Origin: Desulfocicer sp963675955
Lineage (GTDB): Bacteria; Desulfobacterota; Desulfobacteria; Desulfobacterales; Desulfobacteraceae
Assembly: GCA_963675955.2 (NCBI GenBank)
Contig: CAXXVR010000007.1
Coordinates: forward strand, 868,001 to 932,000
Direction of reading: 5' to 3'
DNA: 64,000 bases
Part shown: piece by piece, positions 52,581 through 60,182 of the stretch
Layout: every line of letters starts with the position of its first letter
Position numbering within the stretch: the first letter of the stretch is position 1
Notes under the pieces: model-generated
Databases searched by the model: none
Seen by the model: the letters and a program-made list of their open reading frames with translations, nothing else
What the model was told of the DNA's origin: nothing
Program-made: the position numbers and the translations under genes

Positions 52581-53684
52581 TCAACAATCAGTGTGAGTTG
52601 GAATCAACCTCTTCATGTGATTTTCTATCCAGGATTTGTACGTATTGGTGTCAGCCACCTCCAGTCCACAGGTATCCAGGATGGGAGTAATAGACTCATG
52701 GGTACGTCTGGAATCTTCAATATCAAGGGAGTTATGTGCCACACCTGCAAGGCCCTTTTTCGGAGGAACGATACTGGTGATGACATTGGCACCGGCATCC
52801 AGGCGGGCCTTTAATCCATCCAGACCATCCACATCCAGAGATGCCGGGATTAATCGGTCAGGGAATAATAGACGCATGACGGCAATAATCGTCCGTTCCT
52901 TGAGACTATCACTGGGGGGCACCTCCGCCATGGGGGTTCCCTCCTGGGGGACAAAGGTCATGACTCGGACCTGATGGGCATCTAAGTCAGCCATCATCTC
53001 CATGGAAATGGCCAGATCATCCACCGATTCACCCACTCCGGTGAGAAGCCCTTCTTCAATGAGCATACCACGCTTGCGGGCCGTGCGCTTTGCGACCATT
53101 CTTTCATCAAAATCCTGGCCGGATCGCAGGCGGCTGTAGAGTGTTCTGCTGTGGGTTTCCTGGTAACAGGCATACCAGGTAACACCGGCATCCGCCAGCA
53201 TTTCAAGGGCATTATCGGGCATCACTCCCGGAGAAATCATCACCGGAAGTCCGGTTTCCTGCTGCACCTTACGGCAAATATCTGCAAGATGCTCAAACCC
53301 CTTGTCCCCATCGGCGAACAATTGTGGATCTTCCCCCATGGTCAGATCGATGAGATGAACACCTGTGTCGGCCATCTCCCTTGCTGCTGCAAGAATCTCA
53401 GATTCATTCTTTCGATACCTGGCAAGAAGATGATTGGCTTGCCTGTATTGACAAAACCTGCAATCATTGCGGCAAAATGTACTGAAATAAAGAAATCCAT
53501 ACAAAAAAATCTTGTTGCCAAAATGCTTTTCACGAACCTCCCGGGCAGCCTTAAACAGGCGTTCAATATCTTCAATATGGGTAAGACTGAGTAAGGATTT
53601 GATCTGATTTCTGTCAGCCTGGCCACCGTTGGCCAGATGCTTTAAAAGTTCCGGCAAATAAAAAACAGTCGGGTCTGTGTGCAT
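52581..53684 (-). CDS. pylB: 3-methylornithine synthase (radical SAM, pyrrolysine biosynthesis)
   Basis: A 367-residue radical-SAM mutase making (3R)-3-methyl-D-ornithine from lysine. The start is the ATG at 53684, with GGAGG just upstream; a GTG 12 bp earlier is weaker. Close to Methanosarcina PylB as recalled: HFGNKIFLYGFLYFSTFC with cluster C71-X3-C75-X2-C78; IDLTMGEDP; VMISPGVM; LLTGVGES; VRVMTFVPQEGTP; and RLIPASLDVDGLDG. The Arg, Ser and Asp that hold the product in the M. barkeri structure are kept in VRVM and PASLD. It is cut off from the corrinoid operon by a terminator, so it probably has its own promoter. pylC and pylD do not follow. Confidence 0.93.
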   Translation of the reverse strand: MHTDPTVFYLPELLKHLANGGQADRNQIKSLLSLTHIEDIERLFKAAREVREKHFGNKIFLYGFLYFSTFCRNDCRFCQYRQANHLLARYRKNESEILAAAREMADTGVHLIDLTMGEDPQLFADGDKGFEHLADICRKVQQETGLPVMISPGVMPDNALEMLADAGVTWYACYQETHSRTLYSRLRSGQDFDERMVAKRTARKRGMLIEEGLLTGVGESVDDLAISMEMMADLDAHQVRVMTFVPQEGTPMAEVPPSDSLKERTIIAVMRLLFPDRLIPASLDVDGLDGLKARLDAGANVITSIVPPKKGLAGVAHNSLDIEDSRRTHESITPILDTCGLEVADTNTYKSWIENHMKRLIPTHTDC

Positions 53685-53767
53685 GATTTCCTCCACGGGT
53701 ACACTTTAAATAATCTACATGGCAAAGCTACCTGCCACAAGGTAAAATTAATGAGAATAGAATTGTA

Positions 53768-53812
53768 CCGCCCCCGACGGACCATGGGACCGCCCCCGGA
53801 CCGTCAGTGGCC
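53768..53812 (-). repeat. GC-rich hairpin, family C relative
   Basis: On minus it reads ACGGTCCGGGGGCGGTCCCA then TGGTCCGTCGGGGGCGG, two repeats of a GTCCGKSGGGGGCGGT-like unit related to family C. It lies in the 600-bp gap upstream of pylB. The rest of that gap shows only the terminator at 54065 and AT-rich sequence with short hairpins. Confidence 0.4.
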
Positions 53813-54064
53813 CATTTGTTCTGCCGGTCTAAAGCGCAGAAACTGCGGGCAGTCTCCTCAAACAACCTGCACTTCTTAACGCCCGGCAGGGCAAATGAGC
53901 TGATTGCCTTTGGCTCAAAATGGGCTGATCCCATGGCCCACCAGGGGCTCTGCTGTCGGTATTTTCATATAACCCCCATGACAGGCTATCCTGCCACGAC
54001 GAATCATGAAAAGGCAGTTACAGTCAGTACCTACTTACCTAGCAGCTGCTTTTCATATAAAAAA

Positions 54065-54103
54065 ATCAGGCTTTTCCAGAGTCTTACGCTGAAAAAGCCT
54101 GAT
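54065..54103 (-). terminator. Rho-independent terminator of the corrinoid/methyltransferase operon
   Basis: Stem ATCAGGCTTTT with AAAAAGCCTGAT. On the minus strand it is followed directly by a run of seven T. It lies 180 bp after the methyltransferase stop codon and some 380 bp upstream of pylB, so it separates the two transcription units. Confidence 0.8.
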
Positions 54104-54284
54104 GATAAACCCACAACTTTTAACCCAGAACTTACAACTAAAAGTAAAACTTCAAATATATTTTGTGCAAATGAGCACTGATAAGAACGAGTGTTAAAAC
54201 ACAATAATGTATGCGGATCATTATTTTAAAAAAGGTTTAACACCCGTTAATACCGTATACTGCTAACATCCAGAAAAAACGTCA

Positions 54285-55085
54285 TCAGCTCTCAATGGCA
54301 CCAGAGCGAACGCCTTTCAGATAATTTCCACAGAACTGATCATTTCCAATGAGCATGTCAGCGGTCTTGATGGTGGCCATGATCTTGGCATCCAGGGGAT
54401 CTATGATGGCTGAATCCATACCGGCATCCATCATCAGTGCCACAAAGGTTCTGTTGATGATCTTTCGCTGGGGAAGACCATAGGAGATGTTGGACAGACC
54501 ACCGGTGATGTGAACCTCGGGATATTTGGCCTTAATGGCCCGTGTGGCGTTCAAAATCATTATGCCCTTGTTGCTGTCAGTACTGATGGGCTGTACAAGG
54601 GGATCAATATAGATGGCATTGGTGGGAATACCAATTTTATTGAGCTCTTCAACCAGGGTGGTGGCCCGGGCAAGAATGTCATCGGCAGAGGCAGGCATGC
54701 CGGAATCATCCATGCAGAGGGCAATAACCTTACACTCTTTGCCTTCAAGGAAAGGCATCATGGCATCAAAACGGTCTTTTTCCAGGCTGATGGAGTTGAT
54801 CATGGGGGTCTTTTCAACCATCTGAAAGGCCATCTCCAGCACGGCGGGATCCGGGCTGTCCAGTGCCAGGGGAACTGTGGCAATGGGCTGGATGGTATCT
54901 AAAAGCCACTTCATGTCTTCGGTTTCATGACCGATGCGGGCACCGGCATTGACATCAATAAAGTTAGCACCGGCTTCCTGCTGTTTTTTAACATCGTTAA
55001 TGATATATTCTGCATCCCGCTCTGCCACGGCAGCCTGGACCAGTTTTCTGGATGTGTTAATTCTCTCTCCGATTACTTCAAACAT
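54285..55085 (-). CDS. Tetrahydrofolate:corrinoid methyltransferase (MtrH/AcsE/MtgA-type)
   Basis: About 266 residues, starting at ATG 55085 with AAGGAG 8 bases upstream. A pterin-binding TIM barrel: FEVIGERINTSRK, the FIDVNAGAR motif, VPLALDSPDP, INSISLEKDRF, and the late GGLSNISYGLPQR, all typical of AcsE/MetH-type and MtgA methyltransferases. It moves methyl groups between a corrinoid protein and tetrahydrofolate, feeding the Wood-Ljungdahl pathway. It lies about 110 bp after the corrinoid-protein gene and near pyl genes, which fits methylamine or betaine demethylation. The amine-specific MttB/MtbB/MtmB partner is not in the window. Confidence 0.9.
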   Translation of the reverse strand: MFEVIGERINTSRKLVQAAVAERDAEYIINDVKKQQEAGANFIDVNAGARIGHETEDMKWLLDTIQPIATVPLALDSPDPAVLEMAFQMVEKTPMINSISLEKDRFDAMMPFLEGKECKVIALCMDDSGMPASADDILARATTLVEELNKIGIPTNAIYIDPLVQPISTDSNKGIMILNATRAIKAKYPEVHITGGLSNISYGLPQRKIINRTFVALMMDAGMDSAIIDPLDAKIMATIKTADMLIGNDQFCGNYLKGVRSGAIES

Positions 55086-55196
55086 CAAAAAATCTCCTTG
55101 TAACAGCCACGGACAAACCTGATTTTAATCCGAGTCTGCCCGCAACAAAGCTTGAAAGACATGTGGCATGCACCCTGGTCTTTCATATAAAAAAAT

Positions 55197-55826
55197 TTAT
55201 GCAAATGATTTTGCCATTTTGGAAGCAGAACCTGCATCAGGAGCAAAACCGTCTGCACCAATCTCATCACAAAAAGCCTGGGTTACAGGGGCACCACCGA
55301 TCATGATTTTCACCTGATCCCGCAGACCACTTTCAACAATGGCGTCAACGGTTTTCTTCATCATGGGCATGGTGGTGGTCAGAAGAGCAGAAAGGCATAC
55401 GATCTGAGCATTTTTCTTTTTGATTTCAGCCACAAAATCTTCAGGAGCAATATCCACACCCAGATTATGAACGGTCATACCGGCACTTTCCATCATCATG
55501 CCAACCAGGTTCTTTCCGATGTCATGGAGATCGCCTTTAACGGTACCGATGATGACGTTGGCACCGTTTTGACCTTCACCTTCTCCCAAAAGGGGTTTCA
55601 GTGTAGTCACGCAGCTTCCCATGGCCTGGGCTGCCATCAATACTTCGGGGATGAACATGTCACCATTTTCCATTTTTTCACCGACAATATCCATACCGGC
55701 GATGAGGCCCTTGTTGAGGATATCCGTGGCGGGAACCTTTTCTGCGATAGCTGCGTTTACCAACTGGGTCACTTTCTCTGTGTCACAGGCTACCAGCGCT
55801 TCAATCATTGCATTATAATCTACCAT
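55197..55826 (-). CDS. Methyl-accepting corrinoid protein (MttC/MtbC/MtaC type)
   Basis: A 209-residue cobalamin protein. An N-terminal helical cap (about 1-85) precedes a B12-binding Rossmann domain with the lower-ligand histidine motif GDLHDIGKNLV (DXHXXG). Further typical segments are MMESAGMTVHNLGVD, LSALLTTTMPMMKKTV and MIGGAPVTQAFCDEIGADGF. It shuttles a methyl group from the substrate methyltransferase to the pterin methyltransferase encoded next. AAGGAG precedes ATG. The 575 bp upstream hold a perfect-armed inverted repeat (56207-56240) and a hairpin (56078-56140) but no gene. Confidence 0.93.
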   Translation of the reverse strand: MVDYNAMIEALVACDTEKVTQLVNAAIAEKVPATDILNKGLIAGMDIVGEKMENGDMFIPEVLMAAQAMGSCVTTLKPLLGEGEGQNGANVIIGTVKGDLHDIGKNLVGMMMESAGMTVHNLGVDIAPEDFVAEIKKKNAQIVCLSALLTTTMPMMKKTVDAIVESGLRDQVKIMIGGAPVTQAFCDEIGADGFAPDAGSASKMAKSFA

Positions 55827-56077
55827 CTCTATCTCCTTAAATCTGTTTTGTTTGAGGTACCTCTACGATGGCGCCTCTTTGATTTTCATCAATCAGGTTA
55901 AAACATCAATCTTTATTTTCTCTCAAAGAAATGCATATTTTGTGCCAGAAAATAACTTTTCTTGTTTTTCTCCCCTGTATCCACATTCATCATGAAATAG
56001 TGTAAAAAAACAAATCCCCTCACCTTTCAAAAGTATACTGCTATAATGGCAAGATGTTATATTTAAAAACAAGGGGG

Positions 56078-56140
56078 TTAATCACAGTATTGGCCACTCT
56101 GGCAAAAGACTTTTGACAGGATGGCCAATGCCGTGATCAA
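56078..56140. repeat. Imperfect palindrome (family D)
   Basis: TTAATCACAGTATTGGCCA pairs with TGGCCAATGCCGTGATCAA at 16 of 19 positions. It lies between pylSn and the corrinoid gene. Relative of the palindrome at 50367; role unknown. Confidence 0.5.
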
Positions 56141-56206
56141 GCCCAAAAAACCGATATCCTTATAAAACCTTGACCGATCTCCTTTCGACTCAGATAAAGA
56201 TCCAAT

Positions 56207-56240
56207 ATATTGTATTATGAATGCCATTCAAATACAATAT
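56207..56240. promoter_or_regulatory. Inverted repeat upstream of the corrinoid operon
   Basis: ATATTGTATT and AATACAATAT are perfect 10-bp arms around 14 bp. The AT-rich symmetric arms look like an operator rather than a terminator (no T run). About 380 bp from the corrinoid start. Inferred. Confidence 0.4.
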
Positions 56241-56401
56241 ACAGTGCCAGCCATGGCTTATTTTAAACCTATTTCCAATTTGGCGGCGGATTTTATTTAT
56301 CAAAAAAATTTAATTTTTCTCAATAATATTGAAAAATTATCAGACACAGTCATAAAAAAATTTTTATATTTTTCATTATCCACCAAAGTGGTAAAGGACC
56401 A

Positions 56402-56749
56402 CTACTCTTTATCTGTCATCAGCATGGAACCCTGATGGCGTTTAAAAAGGGTTGAAGAATATTTTTCAAGTTTCCATTCAGGCACCCCGCATTTGGGACA
56501 GACTCGGCTGAACCATTTGTTGCGCAACCACCGTGCCGCCCGGCTGTTCAAAGAATTACTGATCATAAATTCCTTGTTGCAATGGGTAATTACACGGGCC
56601 GTATCCCCTGTGATAACCACAGAACGGATCCCATGAAGCTGCCCTGTTCGAGAGGGCCACAACTTGATCTTATTGATCAGGCTGAAAAGAGGCACACGCT
56701 TCCTGTAAAAGCGTTTTTTTACTGCCTTTAACGGCTTTTCCGTTGTCAT
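56402..56749 (-). CDS. pylSn: Pyrrolysyl-tRNA synthetase N-terminal domain protein
   Basis: A 115-residue separate N-domain as in bacterial split PylRS. Alignment by eye with the M. mazei N-domain is direct: LINKIKLWPSRTGQLHGI, then NSRAARWLRNKWF, then CPKCGVPEWKLEKY. The zinc ligands H39, C57, C84 and C87 correspond to H24, C42, C69 and C72 of M. mazei PylRS. It grips tRNA-Pyl and raises affinity for the catalytic PylSc subunit. A basic extension (residues 1-20) precedes the domain. GGAGG upstream of ATG. The gene ends in TAG, an amber codon, followed by 33 in-frame sense codons with poor coding character. PylSc itself is not in the window. Confidence 0.94.
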   Translation of the reverse strand: MTTEKPLKAVKKRFYRKRVPLFSLINKIKLWPSRTGQLHGIRSVVITGDTARVITHCNKEFMISNSLNSRAARWLRNKWFSRVCPKCGVPEWKLEKYSSTLFKRHQGSMLMTDKE

Positions 56750-57090
56750 TTTGTCAGATACCTCCTTTCCATAAACAATACATTGCCTAATTTTTCGGAA
56801 CTCATATACGCTGATTTCACCTAAGTTTCAAGGAGAATTCTATTTCGCCCATGCCTGACGAAATCAAATGGTGAGGGCATAATATTCGCCCCTTATAATA
56901 ATTTGGTGGGCCTTGGGCCAAAATAACGTTGGTGAAGGTATTGGTATAGAACCAGAATTAAATCAAGACGGACATTTTTCTCAGAAAAAGAAGAAATCCT
57001 CGGGGATACCTGATTTGCCTCTTTGCCCCCCTGACTTTCCATGTGTCAAGGATTACAGGTGCATTGGGGGACAGGCAAAAAAAGGTATGA

Positions 57091-57163
57091 TGGCGGAGAG
57101 CCCGGGAGTCGCACCCGGCTGCATGGATTTAGAGTCCATGTGATCACATCCGATCCACCCTCC
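57091..57163 (-). tRNA. pylT: tRNA-Pyl (anticodon CUA, amber decoding)
   Basis: A 73-nt tRNA with encoded CCA. Acceptor GGAGGGT pairs with GCTCTCC (two wobbles); one base, G, separates it from the D-stem GATC; the D-loop is only 6 nt. The anticodon stem has six base pairs (CATGGA/TCCATG) around the loop CTCTAAA with anticodon CTA. The variable loop is 3 nt, the T-stem CCGGG/CCCGG, and the discriminator base G. Short D-loop, six-pair anticodon stem, small variable loop and G73 are hallmarks of tRNA-Pyl, and the sequence resembles that of Desulfitobacterium. It is transcribed toward pylSn, 341 bp away, with no other gene in between. Confidence 0.96.
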
Positions 57164-57327
57164 ACTATTTAGAAAAACGTCTAACATGTCTGTACCGTAA
57201 ATACAATCTTTTGTTTTTATCCCAGCATTGAGGCTCCTGCCATAATTGGGTGTTCGATGTGCCAACCGACCAAGCGAATTCCCATTTTTCCCATCGGCTT
57301 CTTCAGCGATGGGCCAAGGGTATGTTA

Positions 57328-58209
57328 TTATATTTTTGACGCTTCAGAGGGCAATTGGTCCAGAACCACATTGTCATGGCCATGGAACACCAGAAAACGG
57401 GACTGTTTGGCCCGCCCAATGATGGTCATATTTAAATCCCGGGCCAGTTCCAGGGCCATGTATGTCACCCCGGATCTGGAAATCAAAACCGGGATGCCCA
57501 TCTGGGCAGCCTTAATAATAATCTCCGAAGTGACACGACCGGTGGTATAAAGCATCTTGTCATGACCTGCAATGCTGTTAAGCCACATGCGACCGGAAAT
57601 GGCATCTGTTGCATTGTGACGTCCCACCTCTTCTATGAAAATCAAGACCTTCTCTTTTTGACAAAGTGCACAGGCATGCACTGAACCTGCCTGGCGGTAC
57701 ACTTCATTTTTCCTGGCAAGCCCTTTTAAAAGATTATAGACATCACTTTGAAACACATTCACCCGGGGCAGATCAAGCTCATAAAGCTTATCCAGACTGC
57801 AGCTGAAAAGTGTCCCCTGACCACAGCCACTGGTTACAATCCGCGTGGACAGCTTGCTTTCAATGTCCAGGGGAGCATTTTTACCCTTGGTGATAATCTC
57901 TGCTGTTTCATGGGTCCAGTCCACCATGATTTCTGCTATGTCATTGAGATCTGTCATGAGTTTCTGATTCCTCAGGTACCCCAGAGCCAATTCTTCGGGA
58001 TTGGTACCAATGGTCATCAGGGTGACGATCTCCTGCCCATCCACCTTTATGGTCAAGGGATATTCACTTGCAACCCCCACCTGCCTTAACTTCCCGGTGT
58101 GATCCATCACCTCTATGGTACGGGTGGGATTTAAACCGGCATTACTCATTTTAATGTTCATCTCAAAACTCTTTTCCGCCAATGGCCTTGGTGCGTCATC
58201 CCTGTCCAT
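57328..58209 (-). CDS. fdhD: Formate dehydrogenase accessory sulfurtransferase FdhD
   Basis: About 293 residues (ATG at 58209; ATG at 58161 is possible). FdhD moves sulfur from IscS to the molybdenum/tungsten cofactor of formate dehydrogenases. Family segments are EYPLTIKVDGQEIVTLM, EELALGYL, VHACALCQKEKVLIF, EEVGRHNATDAISG and GRVTSEIIIKAAQMGIPVLIS. The Cys motif near residue 132 reads SGCGQGT, so only the first cysteine of the CxxC of E. coli FdhD is present, as in some anaerobe homologs. No formate dehydrogenase gene is adjacent. The 529 bp upstream contain the family E repeat. Confidence 0.9.
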   Translation of the reverse strand: MDRDDAPRPLAEKSFEMNIKMSNAGLNPTRTIEVMDHTGKLRQVGVASEYPLTIKVDGQEIVTLMTIGTNPEELALGYLRNQKLMTDLNDIAEIMVDWTHETAEIITKGKNAPLDIESKLSTRIVTSGCGQGTLFSCSLDKLYELDLPRVNVFQSDVYNLLKGLARKNEVYRQAGSVHACALCQKEKVLIFIEEVGRHNATDAISGRMWLNSIAGHDKMLYTTGRVTSEIIIKAAQMGIPVLISRSGVTYMALELARDLNMTIIGRAKQSRFLVFHGHDNVVLDQLPSEASKI

Positions 58210-58451
58210 TTTTTATGCCATCCCCATGCGCAAACCGACAATGTCAGACAAAGGCTCCAGCACACGGGGGGTATAAGGGAATCGGCAATTTTTATTTTAG
58301 CTTTTAACTTGAAGGAAGAATAACCACGATCCATTCATCTGGGAATGTTTTATTTTTTATTTTTTTGGCCGGACACCTGTAAAAATCAGCATTTTATTCC
58401 CGGTCAAGCCATGTACCATTTCGTAACAGGATAATTTAAAATATGACGACA

Positions 58452-58564
58452 GGGCACATTACCATTTTCGCAGTCTGGTCACAATATGTGTTTATTTGTC
58501 ATCACCTGTGTTAATTTCAATTTTAAAGGAACACATTATGTAATGGCAAATTGGAGAACTTATG
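58452..58564 (+). repeat. Dispersed repeat, family E (longest copy)
   Basis: The first half resembles 391-449 and the second half (58502-58564) resembles 16835-16897 inverted. It lies in the 529-bp gap between fdhD and the esterase gene, which otherwise shows no gene. Confidence 0.6.
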
Positions 58565-58738
58565 GCTGACGAGGATGGATGTTAAAAAGTCTCTTTATAC
58601 CCCCCTTAACTGGCGCTCAGGCTGGACTCTTCAAGGGTATCTTGTCATATGGTCAATCATGTGTTAACACTAAGAGTCACAATGCTGAAAGAAGCTATTC
58701 CTTTTCATTAAACCTCTTACAATCAGGTTGAGACCAAC

Positions 58739-59419
58739 ATGCCATCAAACCCATTCAGCATAAAAATAAATCGCCATAATTTCCCCCATAGATTTGCATG
58801 GATCATGGGAATTGTCTTTTTAATCATAACGGCCATGACTTCACCCCTGAAGGCGGAAACCCGCATTTTGTTTCTGGGTGACTCCCTCACCGCCGGATAC
58901 GGAGTTGAGCAGGAGCAGGCATACCCCTCCCTGCTCAAACCCTTGATCGCCACCGGGGGATACCCCGATGTAAAGCTGATCAATGCAGGCATCAGCGGTT
59001 CCACAACGGCCAGCGCCCTCTCCCGGCTCAAATGGTATAAACGTGCCCGGCCAGACATCCTGTTTCTGGCCCTGGGGGCCAATGACGGCCTGCGGGGACT
59101 TTCCCTCTCCGCCATGGAAAAACATCTGGACGATACCATAAGAATGGCGCTGGACCAAGGCATGACCGTTATCCTTGCCGGCATGGCAATCCCACCCAAT
59201 TACGGCCCAGAATACACCCGCAAGTTCAGACAGGTATTCTTCTCCCTTGCAAAAAAACATTCCATTGTCCTGATGCCATTTCTGCTGAAGGATGTAGCAG
59301 GACTGAGCCAGTACAACCAGGCCGACGGTATTCATCCCACTGCTGCAGGACACAGGATCATTGCTGCCAATGTACTTCCCTATCTCGTCAAGGTGTTAAA
59401 GGAACTGGATACTCCATAG
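58739..59419 (+). CDS. SGNH/GDSL esterase, TesA-like
   Basis: A 226-residue exported hydrolase. The N-terminus is a signal or anchor (IMGIVFLIITAMTSPLKA). SGNH blocks: nucleophile Ser in LFLGDSLTAGYG, the Gly/Asn block ISGSTTASAL and LALGANDGLRG, and the catalytic Asp-His pair in DGIHPTAAGHR. TesA-like proteins act as arylesterase, thioesterase or lysophospholipase in the periplasm. In many bacteria tesA is divergent from or adjacent to a LolD-type ABC gene, as here. AGGTTGAG precedes ATG. The stop is TAG, with a second TAG and TAA soon after. Confidence 0.88.
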   Translation: MPSNPFSIKINRHNFPHRFAWIMGIVFLIITAMTSPLKAETRILFLGDSLTAGYGVEQEQAYPSLLKPLIATGGYPDVKLINAGISGSTTASALSRLKWYKRARPDILFLALGANDGLRGLSLSAMEKHLDDTIRMALDQGMTVILAGMAIPPNYGPEYTRKFRQVFFSLAKKHSIVLMPFLLKDVAGLSQYNQADGIHPTAAGHRIIAANVLPYLVKVLKELDTP

Positions 59420-59443
59420 GCCAGCGTAAATATATAGACCAGC

Positions 59444-59480
59444 GTAAATATTCGGTAAGCACCCCATCTTCACATGTTTT
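59444..59480 (-). repeat. Truncated family A (MITE-like) element
   Basis: GTAAATATTCGGTAAGCACC then CCATCTTCACATGTTTT equals the outer arm of the elements at 7950 and 19099, in inverse orientation; the rest is absent. It is directly preceded by a short repeat of CCAGCGTAAATAT. Confidence 0.7.
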
Positions 59481-59501
59481 AAAAGGCACCTGAATAAAAC
59501 C

Positions 59502-60182
59502 ATGAAAAACAAAGCAATCCTCACTGTCTCACATATTAAAAAAGCCTATCCCCAGGCCGGTGCCATTCCTCTCACAGTTATTTTTGATACAAGTTTTGAA
59601 ATCTATCCAGGCGAAACCGTTGCCGTCACAGGTCAATCCGGCAGTGGGAAAAGCACCCTCATGGCCCTGCTGGCAGGCCTTGACAGCCCGGATACCGGAA
59701 GCATCGTTCTAAACGACCGGAATATAAACTCCATGAACGAAGACCGTCTGGCCCGGTTCCGGGCAGAACACATCGGCATTATTTTTCAGCAGTTTCATCT
59801 GATGCCCCATCTCACGGCAGCAGAAAACATCATGCTGCCACTGGAAATTTTAAAATACAAAAAAAAAGAAATCCAGGATCGAACAGGACGGGTACTGGAA
59901 CAGGTGAATTTAACCCACCGGGAAAGTCACCTGCCCTCCCAGCTCAGTGGTGGAGAATGCCAGCGAGTGGCCATTGCCCGGGCACTGGTGGTGAAACCGA
60001 CCTTGCTTCTGGCAGACGAACCCACGGGAAATCTGGACTCCGACACCGGTGAACAGGTTGCGGATCTGCTCTTTGATCTGGTGACCGCCTCGGGTATGAC
60101 CCTTATTGTGGTCACCCACAACAAAACCCTTGCCGGGCGATGCCAGAGAAGCCTTGCACTGAAAAAGGGGCAATTGCAATGA
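59502..60182 (+). CDS. ABC transporter ATP-binding protein (LolD/MacB-like)
   Basis: A 226-residue ATPase. Walker A GQSGSGKSTLMALLAGL, Q-loop FQQFHLMPHLTAAENI, signature LSGGECQRVAIARAL, Walker B LLLADEPTGNLD and H-loop VVTHN are all intact. The LolD/MacB/YbbA subgroup works with FtsX-like permeases to extract lipids, lipoproteins or peptides from the inner membrane rather than to pump substrates across it. The permease gene overlaps by 4 bp. The YbbA-YbbP pair next to TesA in E. coli is the same arrangement. Confidence 0.9.
   Translation: MKNKAILTVSHIKKAYPQAGAIPLTVIFDTSFEIYPGETVAVTGQSGSGKSTLMALLAGLDSPDTGSIVLNDRNINSMNEDRLARFRAEHIGIIFQQFHLMPHLTAAENIMLPLEILKYKKKEIQDRTGRVLEQVNLTHRESHLPSQLSGGECQRVAIARALVVKPTLLLADEPTGNLDSDTGEQVADLLFDLVTASGMTLIVVTHNKTLAGRCQRSLALKKGQLQ

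Noticed and set aside
55160..55196. Terminator between the corrinoid and methyltransferase genes
   Set aside because: A T run is present on the minus strand after the stop codon, but no stable stem precedes it, so the two genes are kept as one transcription unit.
56300..56401. Amber readthrough from pylSn into a fused PylSc
   Set aside because: The in-frame sequence after TAG runs only 33 codons to TGA, is very AT-rich, and has no synthetase motif.
57053..57265. A 70-codon open frame across the tRNA-Pyl gene
   Set aside because: It overlaps a structurally perfect tRNA and has no features of a protein.
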